Shown here: positions 1 through 5,376 of the stretch, in pieces
Numbering within the stretch: position 1 is the first letter of the stretch
Layout of the letters: each line of letters opens with the position of its first letter
Origin: an uncultured Lysobacter sp.
GTDB lineage: Bacteria > Pseudomonadota > Gammaproteobacteria > Xanthomonadales > Xanthomonadaceae
Direction of reading: 5' to 3'
Length of the DNA stretch: 7,122 nt
Assembly: GCA_902805755.1 (NCBI GenBank)
Contig: CADCUA010000406.1
Span: 1 to 7,122 of the forward strand
Notes under the pieces: model-generated
What the model was told of the DNA's origin: nothing
Databases searched by the model: none
Seen by the model: the letters and a program-made list of their open reading frames with translations, nothing else
Program-made: the position numbers and the translations under genes

Positions 1-572
1 AGCGGCGAGATGCCGGCTTCGAACAGCGCCTCGGCCGCGTAGATGTTGCCCACCCCGACCACGACGCGCTGATCCATGAGAAAGCTCTTCACCGGCGCCT
101 TGCGTCCGCGGCTGAGCGCGAACAGGTAATCGCCGTCGAACGCATCCGACAGCGGCTCGGGCCCGAGCGCCTGCAGCAGCGGATGCACCGTGCCCGGCGC
201 CTGCCACAACAGGCAGCCGAAGCGTCGCGGGTCGTTGAAGCGCAGCACCTGCGGCGTGCTCTCCTGCGTCGCCGGTTCGAGCGCGAGGTCGACGTGGTCG
301 TGCGCGCCGGCCGGCGTCGTGGCCGGCAGCACGCGCAGGCTGCCGGACATGCCCAGGTGCAGCAGGGCACTGCCGGCATCCGTGTCGAGCAGCAGGTATT
401 TCGCACGCCGGCGCACGGCTGCGATGCACTGGCCCGGAAGCAGCGCGGTGATTTCCGGGGCGATCGGCCAGCGCAGGTCCGGCCGGCGCAGGATCGCCTC
501 GCGCACGCGGCGGCCGGTCAGGTGCGGCGCAAGGCCTGCGCGCGTGGTTTCGACTTCGGGCAGCTCGGGCAT
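1..572 (-). CDS. mutM: Formamidopyrimidine-DNA glycosylase MutM/Fpg (N-terminal 190 codons, cut by window edge)
   Basis: Bifunctional base-excision repair enzyme that removes 8-oxoguanine and formamidopyrimidines and nicks the abasic site by beta/delta elimination. The reading frame from the ATG at 572 begins [10 protein letters not shown], the family signature: Pro2 becomes the catalytic N-terminal nucleophile after Met removal, with Glu3 beside it. RRRAKYLLL carries the conserved Lys58 (Lys57 in E. coli, counting Met). HLGMSGSLR holds the intercalating Met, and NDPRRFG the void-filling Arg and Phe. [19 protein letters not shown] is the start of the helix-two-turn-helix DNA-binding motif. 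The frame stays open to the left edge, so the rest of the H2TH domain and the C-terminal Cys4 zinc finger (about 80 residues by comparison with E. coli) lie outside. The start is fixed by the need for Pro2, although no good Shine-Dalgarno sequence is visible upstream. It is divergent from desA and functionally unrelated to it. Identification is secure. Confidence 0.97.
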   Translation of the reverse strand, partial: MPELPEVETTRAGLAPHLTGRRVREAILRRPDLRWPIAPEITALLPGQCIAAVRRRAKYLLLDTDAGSALLHLGMSGSLRVLPATTPAGAHDHVDLALEPATQESTPQVLRFNDPRRFGCLLWQAPGTVHPLLQALGPEPLSDAFDGDYLFALSRGRKAPVKSFLMDQRVVVGVGNIYAAEALFEAGISP

Positions 573-663
573 CGGGCGAGTTTACGTGCCGCCTTCATCC
601 CCACGCTTTCGCGCATCCGCATGACTCGAACGTCGATGACGAACATTGCGTTTGCGGCCTGCG

Positions 664-681
664 TCACAGGCGTGACTGTGA
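664..681. promoter_or_regulatory. 18-bp inverted repeat, possible operator (TCACAG-N6-CTGTGA)
   Basis: Two perfect 6-bp arms separated by 6 bp sit about 90 bp upstream of mutM and about 200 bp upstream of desA. A second, nested dyad (GTCAC-N4-GTGAC, 663-676) overlaps it. The arm order is opposite to the CRP/Clp consensus (TGTGA-N6-TCACA), so it is not an ordinary CRP/Clp site. The spacing fits a dimeric regulator, but the binding protein is unknown and chance cannot be excluded. Confidence 0.3.
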
Positions 682-869
682 GATCCGGCGCGACGGTTCC
701 CGCCAATGCGGCTGTGAACCGCACCGTTGCGGCCGCTCAGGCCTGGCGCAGGGTCTGAACGGCCCCCGTGGGTCACGCCGGATCGCCACGTCCGTGCATG
801 CGAAACCCACTGGCACGGTGGCATCATCGGCGCCGGCCTGCCGATCCTGCGTCGGGCCGACCTGTTCCC

Positions 870-873
870 GGAG
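870..873 (+). promoter_or_regulatory. Shine-Dalgarno of desA (GGAG)
   Basis: GGAG ends 5 nt before the ATG at 879. It supports that start over the in-frame upstream start at 768, whose extra 37 residues are Arg/Pro-rich and unlike the family. Confidence 0.75.
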
Positions 874-878
874 TCCAA

Positions 879-2063
879 ATGCCCGCGTCCTTGTTCGATT
901 TCCTTGCCGGTGGCGTCATCCAGCCCGGCTGGGGCATGTTGCTGGTGTACCTGCTGGTGGTCACGCAGCTGACGATTTTCGCCGTCACCCTCTATCTGCA
1001 CCGCAGCCAGGCGCATCGCTCGGTGGATTTCCATCCGGTGATCGCGCACTTCTTCCGCTTCTGGACGTGGCTGACCACGTCGATGATCACGAAGGAGTGG
1101 GCCGCGATCCATCGCAAGCACCACGCCAAGTGCGAGACCGAGGAAGACCCGCACAGCCCGCAGATCAAGGGCATCAAGACCGTGTTCTGGCGCGGCGCGG
1201 AGCTCTACCGTGGAGCGCGCGATGAGCGCGAGGACATCGAGAAGTACGGCAAGGGCTGCCCGGACGACTGGATCGAACGCAAGCTTTACACCCCGTACGC
1301 AACGCTGGGCCCGACGCTGCTGCTGTTCATCAGCTTCGCGCTGTTCGGCTTCAAGGGCGTGGCCGTGTGGGCGATCCAGATGGCGTGGATCCCGTTCTGG
1401 GCCGCCGGTGTCATCAATGGCCTCGGCCACTGGTGGGGCTACCGCAACTTCGAGACCACCGACACGGCGACGAACCTGACGCCGTGGGCGTTCTGGATCG
1501 GCGGCGAGGAGCTGCACAACAACCACCACGCGTTCCCGTCCTCGGCGAAGTTCTCGCTGCGCAGGTTCGAGTTCGACATCGGCTGGTTCACGATCAAGGC
1601 GCTCGAGAAGGTCGGCCTCGCGAAAGTGCTGCGCGTTGCGCCGTCGCTCGACGTGCGTCCGAACATCGCGATGCCCGATAGCGAAACGCTCAAGGCCCTG
1701 CTGGCGATCCGCTTCCAGGCCATGACCGATTACTACCGCTGCGTCACGCTGCCGACGCTGCGCGAGGCGCATGTGTCGCTGCCGCGCAAGCTGCGACAGG
1801 GGCTGGCGGACGGTGGTCGCTGGCTGGACGGCGACGCACAGGCCCGCCTGCAGGCGTGGCTGGCCGAGCAGCCGCGCATGGCGCAGCTGGCCGAGTACCG
1901 CGCGAAACTTGCGCAGGTGCTGGACGAGCGTTCGAACGATGCGCAGGTCACGCTGGCGAAGCTGCATGCCTGGTGCGCCGAGGCCGAGGCCAGCGGCATC
2001 CACGCGCTGGAAGCGTTCTCGCAGCGCCTGAAGGGTTATGCGCTCGTGCCCGCCCGGGTCTGA
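879..2063 (+). CDS. desA: DesA-type acyl-lipid delta-9 fatty acid desaturase
   Basis: Integral-membrane di-iron desaturase that inserts a cis double bond into saturated acyl chains, by analogy with Pseudomonas DesA at the delta-9 position of phospholipid acyl chains. It uses O2 and electrons from a redox partner, which is not encoded in this window. The 394-residue product shows three histidine boxes: HRSQAH (41-46), HRKHH (78-82) and HNNHH (213-217), plus the extra ligand-type His184 in NGLGHWWGYRNF. Hydrophobic helices lie at about 17-40, 54-70, 141-160 and 161-180. GGEELHNNHHAFPSSAKFS is characteristic of this class. Residues about 255-394 form a soluble, mostly helical extension not required for the di-iron fold. 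As I remember it, Pseudomonas DesA has a comparable extension ending in a similar EAEASGI motif, so it is probably native to the family. The GGAG Shine-Dalgarno at 870-873 fixes the start. An intrinsic terminator follows the stop by 25 nt. Confidence 0.93.
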   Translation: MPASLFDFLAGGVIQPGWGMLLVYLLVVTQLTIFAVTLYLHRSQAHRSVDFHPVIAHFFRFWTWLTTSMITKEWAAIHRKHHAKCETEEDPHSPQIKGIKTVFWRGAELYRGARDEREDIEKYGKGCPDDWIERKLYTPYATLGPTLLLFISFALFGFKGVAVWAIQMAWIPFWAAGVINGLGHWWGYRNFETTDTATNLTPWAFWIGGEELHNNHHAFPSSAKFSLRRFEFDIGWFTIKALEKVGLAKVLRVAPSLDVRPNIAMPDSETLKALLAIRFQAMTDYYRCVTLPTLREAHVSLPRKLRQGLADGGRWLDGDAQARLQAWLAEQPRMAQLAEYRAKLAQVLDERSNDAQVTLAKLHAWCAEAEASGIHALEAFSQRLKGYALVPARV

Positions 2064-2067
2064 TTCA

Positions 2068-2433
2068 ATGCATTGCTTATCGCTGCTCAAGCCCGCGCCT
2101 CACCGCGCGGGCTTTTTTTTACTCGCGCTGCTGCTTGCGGCGTCCGGCGCGCATGCGCAGATGGACGGCGGCGCCGATTACCTGATGCGCATGGATCGCG
2201 ATCGCGATGGACGCGTTTCACTGGGCGAATACCAGGACTGGCTCGGCTACGCGTTCCAGCGCATGGACCGTAACGGTGACGGCCAGCTCGTAGCGGCCGA
2301 GCTTCCGGGTGGACGCGGCAAGCCCGTCAGTCTTTCCGCCCACCGGCAGGCACTGGCCGAAGCGTTCGGCCGGCAGGATCTGGACCGCAACGGCGTGCTG
2401 GATGCGCGTGAACTGGCGGCGCCGCCGCGCTGA
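2068..2433 (+). CDS. Small exported EF-hand (calcium-binding) protein
   Basis: The 121-residue product has a signal peptide (residues 1-30: basic n-region, hydrophobic FFLLALLLAA core, cleavage site GAHA|Q), followed by three canonical EF-hand loops. These are D43-x-D45-x-D47-G-x-V-x3-E54, D67-x-N69-x-D71-G-x-L-x3-E78 and D104-x-D106-x-N108-G-x-L-x-x-x-E115. It is therefore likely a periplasmic or envelope protein binding Ca2+; its partner and role cannot be read from sequence. The ATG at 2068 lies 4 nt after the desA stop and gives a normal-length signal peptide, but has no clear Shine-Dalgarno. An in-frame ATG at 2038, overlapping desA, has GAAGGG only 2 nt upstream. The next in-frame Met (2161) would remove the signal peptide entirely. 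Oddly, an intrinsic terminator overlaps codons 8-18, so expression from the desA promoter would need read-through. The EF-hands are certain; the exact start is less so. Confidence 0.85.
   Translation: MHCLSLLKPAPHRAGFFLLALLLAASGAHAQMDGGADYLMRMDRDRDGRVSLGEYQDWLGYAFQRMDRNGDGQLVAAELPGGRGKPVSLSAHRQALAEAFGRQDLDRNGVLDARELAAPPR
2089..2120 (+). terminator. Rho-independent terminator downstream of desA, inside the EF-hand ORF
   Basis: AAGCCCGCGC (2089-2098), loop CTCACC (2099-2104) and GCGCGGGCTT (2105-2114) form a perfect 10-bp GC-rich stem running into eight T residues (2113-2120). It is the only textbook intrinsic terminator I found in the window, and the T tract is conspicuous in such GC-rich DNA. 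It is oriented to end desA transcription 25 nt past its stop codon. The same bases encode residues 8-18 of the EF-hand protein, with the T tract giving the Phe-Phe-Leu start of the signal-peptide core. Confidence 0.9.
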
Positions 2434-2767
2434 GAAGCACGGGCGATCTGGGTACCAAAGCGATCGCTCACGCCGCGTAACACGTAAGCAGCAAAGGTGC
2501 GGCCGATAGACCGCGCTGCGCTGTCACGCTGACTGGACCGTATCGGCGTTGGCTGCCGAAAAGCCCGTGCATGCGCGGTCCGACACGGTCCGGTTGAAGC
2601 TGCGGGTGTCGACGTGCGGCAGCAACGCCGCAGTACAAACCGCCTAACGCCGTTCACCCGGCCTAGCGCCTTACCTGCGCACGCTACCGGCACCGCCGTG
2701 TTGAAGGACTTCCACGTCGCAGCCTGTGCATGCGAAGCACGCATCACACGTCCTGCGCCCGCTCCCC
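2434..2767. other. Intergenic region, short repeats only
   Basis: These 334 bp between the EF-hand gene and the membrane-protein gene carry no gene I can support. Frames crossing them are arginine-rich or shadow-like. There is a tandem CGGTCCG-ACA-CGGTCCG at 2576-2592 with a complementary GGACCG at 2535-2540, and a 6-bp inverted repeat CGACAC/GTGTCG (2581-2586 and 2606-2611). I find no terminator after the EF-hand stop and no convincing sigma-70 promoter. Confidence 0.6.
2535..2592. repeat. Short direct/inverted repeat cluster (CGGTCCG and complement)
   Basis: CGGTCCG occurs twice at a 10-bp period (2576-2582 and 2586-2592), and the complement GGACCGT lies upstream at 2535-2541. Same-face spacing of one helical turn is what a cooperative DNA-binding protein would use, and the inverted copy could form a stem in RNA. 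The copies are short and may be chance. Confidence 0.25.
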
Positions 2768-3325
2768 ATGACCACCGACGCTCTGCTGATGGGCCTGCTG
2801 CTGTACGGCGTGTTCCCGATGTGGCTGGTGACCGGCGTCGCCGATGCGTTGAGCCACCAGCGCAGCGACCTGCCGCACACCTCCGGCGTGTACGAATCCG
2901 CGTTGCATCTGGTGATGCTCGCGCAGGTCGGCATCGGCACGTTGATGATCCTGTTTCTCGAGATCACCGCGCCCGTGCTGCTGGTGCTTGCAATGCTGGT
3001 GATTGCGCACACGCTGACCACGTACTGGGACGTCGCCTACACCCTCAGGCACCGGCGCATCGGCGCGTTCGAGCAACTGATCCACGGCTGGCTGGAGCTG
3101 CTGCCATTCATCGCGTTCGCGATCCTCGCCGTGGCGCATTGGCCCGAGATGCAGCGCCTGCTTGCGCTGGACACCGCGCAATGGGCCTGGCGGCTGCGCG
3201 ATCCGCCGCTGCCGCCCACGCTCATCATTACCGTGCTCGGCCTGTCGCTGATATTCGCGGCGATGCCCGCGGTGCTCGAGTTCATCCAGGCCCTGCGCAC
3301 ACGCCGCCGCGCGCGACCGCAGTAA
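2768..3325 (+). CDS. Unnamed five-helix integral membrane protein with D/E-x3-H motifs
   Basis: I do not recognise a named family, although the sequence looks like a conserved proteobacterial membrane protein. The 185-residue product has predicted membrane segments at about 5-25, 45-64, 66-87, 104-125 and 151-171, and a basic C-terminus (RTRRRARPQ) likely in the cytoplasm. Acidic and histidine residues are placed in or near the helices at helical spacing: D26-x3-H30, E43-x3-H47, H81 with D88, and E102-x3-H106-x3-E110. This resembles a membrane metal (di-iron or heme) site, but that is inference. The ATG at 2768 (MTTDALLMGLLLYG) is chosen because the first helix follows directly. It has no clear Shine-Dalgarno, and an in-frame GTG at 2726 would add 14 residues. 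The gene is convergent with the MFS gene, 37 bp away, with no visible terminator between them. It is real by hydropathy pattern; its function is unknown. Confidence 0.8.
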   Translation: MTTDALLMGLLLYGVFPMWLVTGVADALSHQRSDLPHTSGVYESALHLVMLAQVGIGTLMILFLEITAPVLLVLAMLVIAHTLTTYWDVAYTLRHRRIGAFEQLIHGWLELLPFIAFAILAVAHWPEMQRLLALDTAQWAWRLRDPPLPPTLIITVLGLSLIFAAMPAVLEFIQALRTRRRARPQ

Positions 3326-3362
3326 GCCGCATCGCGAACACCGCGGCGAGCCTATTGCAGCG

Positions 3363-5021
3363 CTAATCGCGGATATCGACGTCCTTCGTCTCGCGCAGGA
3401 ACAGCGAGCCGATCACGAACGTCGCCAATGCGATGACGATCGGGTACCACAGCCCGTAGTACATGTTGCCGGTCGCCGCGACCAGCGCGAACGAGATCGT
3501 GGGCAGAAAGCCGCCGAACCAGCCGTTGCCGATGTGGTACGGCAATGACATCGACGTGTAGCGGATGCGCGTGGGGAACAGCTCCACCAGCCACGCCGCG
3601 ATCGGGCCGTAGACCATGGTCACGTACAGCACGAGGATGGTCAGGATCAGCAGCACCATCGGCTTGTTGATGCGTGCGTCCTCGGCGGCTGCCGGATACC
3701 CGTTTGCGGCCAGCGCCGCGTTGAGCGATGCGGCAAATGCGTCGCTGCGCACTTTCGTAGTGCCCGCGTCCAGCCCCGCCGCCTCGTAGCTGCCCAGGCG
3801 CGCAGTGCCGATCGCGAGGCTCGCCATCGTTCCGGCCGCTGCCGGCTGGATCGTGTACGGCACGCCCGCCTTCGCCAGCGCCGCGGTCGCGATGTCGCAT
3901 GAGCTGGTGAATTTCTTCTTGCCGACCGGATCGAACTGGAAGCTGCAGGTGTCCGGATCGGCGGTGACCACGGCCGGTGCACGCGCGCTGGCCTCGGCGA
4001 TCGCGGGATTCGCGTAATGCGTAAGCGCCTTGAACAGCGGGAAATAGGTGAGCGCGGCGATCAGGCAGCCGGCCATGACGATCTTCTTGCGGCCGATCCT
4101 GTCCGACAGCCAGCCGAAGAACACGAAGAACGGCGTGCCGATGATCAGCGCGCCGCCGATCAGCAGCCATGTGGTGGTCGCATCGACCTTGAGCGACTGC
4201 GTGAGGAAGTACATCGCGTAGAACTGGCCCGCGTACCACACCACCGCCTGTCCCGCGGTCGCGCCGAACAACGCAAGCAGCACGATGCGCCCGTTCTTTG
4301 ACAGGAAGCTCTCGCGCAGTGGGGATTTGCTGCCCTTGCCTTCGGCCTGCATCTGCTGGAACAGCGGCGATTCATGCAACTGCATGCGGATCCACACCGA
4401 CACGCCGAGCAGCAGGATCGACAGCAGGAACGGGATGCGCCAGCCCCAGGCCTCGAACGCCTCCACGCCGACCGTTTCACGCACCGCGAGGATCACCACC
4501 AGCGACAGCAGCAGGCCGATCGTCGCGGTGGTCTGGATGAAGCTCGTGTACAGCCCGCGCTTGCCCTGCGGCGCGTGCTCGGCCACGTACGTCGCGGCGC
4601 CACCGTACTCGCCACCGAGCGCGAGGCCCTGCGCCATGCGCAGCACGACGAGGATGATCGGCGCGGCGATGCCGATCGACGCGTAATTCGGCAGCACGCC
4701 GACGAGGAACGTGGAGACGCCCATCAGCACGATGGTCACCAGGAACGTGTACTTGCGCCCGACCAGGTCACCGAGTCGCCCGAACACCAGCGCGCCGAAC
4801 GGCCGCACCGCGAAGCCGGCCGCGAACGCGAGCAGCGCGAAGATGAAGCCGGTGGTTTCGTTGACACCGCTGAAGAACTGCTTGGCGATGATCACCGCCA
4901 GCGCGCCGTAGAGGTAGAAGTCGTACCACTCGAAGATCGTGCCCAGGCTCGAGGCGAGGATGACCTTGCGGTGGCTCTGGGTGAGCGCGCCCGACGGGGG
5001 TGCACCAGCGGTGGCGGGCAT
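3363..5021 (-). CDS. MHS-family MFS transporter (metabolite:H+ symporter) with enlarged periplasmic loop
   Basis: Twelve-helix inner-membrane secondary transporter of the metabolite:H+ symporter family (relatives KgtP, ProP, ShiA). Signatures in the 552-residue product: GTIFEWYDFYLYG (27-39, helix 1), GRLGDLVGRK (81-90, motif A), RMAQGLALGGEYGG (128-141, helix 4), SDRIGRKK (306-313, second motif A) and ELFPTRIRYTSMS (480-492). Helices 7-9 span about 246-332, and helices 10-12 run from about 454 to 543. Between helices 9 and 10, residues about 336-452 form a hydrophilic Ala-rich segment, predicted periplasmic, with Cys359 and Cys375. This explains the length, as relatives are usually about 430-500 residues. 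The start at 5021 has a GGAG Shine-Dalgarno 8 nt upstream. The open frame continues upstream to 5342, but those 107 residues are Arg-rich and unlike the family. The gene is divergent from acs across 355 bp. The substrate is not deducible; a carboxylate or compatible solute is plausible. Confidence 0.92.
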   Translation of the reverse strand: MPATAGAPPSGALTQSHRKVILASSLGTIFEWYDFYLYGALAVIIAKQFFSGVNETTGFIFALLAFAAGFAVRPFGALVFGRLGDLVGRKYTFLVTIVLMGVSTFLVGVLPNYASIGIAAPIILVVLRMAQGLALGGEYGGAATYVAEHAPQGKRGLYTSFIQTTATIGLLLSLVVILAVRETVGVEAFEAWGWRIPFLLSILLLGVSVWIRMQLHESPLFQQMQAEGKGSKSPLRESFLSKNGRIVLLALFGATAGQAVVWYAGQFYAMYFLTQSLKVDATTTWLLIGGALIIGTPFFVFFGWLSDRIGRKKIVMAGCLIAALTYFPLFKALTHYANPAIAEASARAPAVVTADPDTCSFQFDPVGKKKFTSSCDIATAALAKAGVPYTIQPAAAGTMASLAIGTARLGSYEAAGLDAGTTKVRSDAFAASLNAALAANGYPAAAEDARINKPMVLLILTILVLYVTMVYGPIAAWLVELFPTRIRYTSMSLPYHIGNGWFGGFLPTISFALVAATGNMYYGLWYPIVIALATFVIGSLFLRETKDVDIRD

Positions 5022-5029
5022 GTGCGGAA

Positions 5030-5033
5030 CTCC
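5030..5033 (-). promoter_or_regulatory. Shine-Dalgarno of the MFS transporter (GGAG)
   Basis: On the minus strand GGAG lies 8 nt before the ATG at 5021. It decides this start over upstream in-frame starts as far as 5342. Confidence 0.75.
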
Positions 5034-5126
5034 GGTTCGAAGCCGTCGCCGGCATGGGTCTGCCACCAGAGTGCCGTCGGCCGCGCTTGCGGGCAAACGC
5101 AGTGCGTAGCGGTCTGCGATGCACGC

Positions 5127-5150
5127 CGGTTGCAGCAGACTCTGCAACCG
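5127..5150. promoter_or_regulatory. 24-bp perfect inverted repeat, candidate operator (CGGTTGCAG-N6-CTGCAACCG)
   Basis: Two perfectly complementary 9-bp arms flank CAGACT, about 106 bp upstream of the MFS start and about 227 bp upstream of acs. A second dyad (GCAGA-C-TCTGC, 5135-5145) overlaps the centre. No T tract follows on either strand, so it is not an intrinsic terminator. It could be an operator for a dimeric regulator shared by the divergent genes, or an RNA hairpin in the MFS leader. The symmetry is seen directly; the function is inferred. Confidence 0.5.
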
Positions 5151-5366
5151 AGCCCGCGTGCGCGGCAACTGGGGTCTGGGTGCGCGAACCCGCGTATCTC
5201 GCGCCGAAGACTGCAGCGGAAGCGACAGCAATCGTGCGACCGGATCGGTGCTGCCTCGTGCATTGAATACGCGGTGGTCGTGCGCCCGCGCAGCGCGAAC
5301 GCTTCCACAGGGCGACGCCGGCTTGCGACGGATGCGGCACACTTCGACACCTCAAGACCTCCCGCT

Positions 5367-5370
5367 GGAG
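5367..5370 (+). promoter_or_regulatory. Shine-Dalgarno of acs (GGAG)
   Basis: GGAG lies 6 nt before the ATG at 5377 and supports that start. Confidence 0.75.
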
Positions 5371-5376
5371 CGTGCC

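Larger units (their letters stand above)
573..878. other. Divergent intergenic region between mutM and desA
   Basis: This 306-bp noncoding gap must hold the 5' control regions of both mutM (leftward) and desA (rightward). I see no tRNA and no clear -35/-10 pair on either strand. The recognisable elements are the 18-bp inverted repeat at 664-681 and the desA Shine-Dalgarno at 870-873. Open frames crossing it encode arginine-rich, low-complexity protein typical of GC-rich noncoding DNA, and I do not call them genes. Confidence 0.7.
5022..5376. other. Divergent intergenic region between the MFS transporter and acs
   Basis: This 355-bp noncoding gap serves both divergent genes. It holds the Shine-Dalgarno of the MFS gene (5030-5033, minus strand), that of acs (5367-5370) and a 24-bp inverted repeat (5127-5150). 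I cannot assign a sigma-70 promoter with confidence, nor do I find a convincing sigma-54 -24/-12 element. Frames running through it on both strands are extensions of coding frames or Arg-rich shadows. Confidence 0.7.

Noticed and set aside
664..681. CRP/Clp binding site
   Set aside because: The half-sites are in the reverse order (TCACA then TGTGA) relative to the CRP/Clp consensus; it is kept only as an unspecific inverted repeat.
794..804. GTGCATGCGAA shared with 2726-2736, upstream of desA and of the membrane-protein gene
   Set aside because: An 11-mer repeated once in a 7-kb GC-rich window is expected by chance, and neither copy sits at a consistent distance from the start.
811..826. Sigma-54-like TGGCACG upstream of desA
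   Set aside because: The -12 half (TTGCW) is missing at the required distance.
768..878. Upstream in-frame start for desA at 768
   Set aside because: The added 37 residues are Arg/Pro-rich and unlike desaturase N-termini, and the ATG at 879 has a GGAG Shine-Dalgarno.
582..2090. 502-codon minus-strand open frame opposite desA
   Set aside because: It is a shadow of desA; the composition is Arg/Gln-rich and low in complexity, and desA itself has diagnostic histidine boxes.
2642..2706. Integron attC-like GCCTAAC ... GTTGAAG
   Set aside because: The left end fits RYYYAAC, but the right end does not fit GTTRRRY, the inner arms do not pair, and there is no integrase or cassette structure nearby.
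5022..5342. N-terminal extension of the MFS transporter to 5342
   Set aside because: The 107 extra residues are Arg-rich and precede the normal MHS N-terminus; a Shine-Dalgarno supports the start at 5021.
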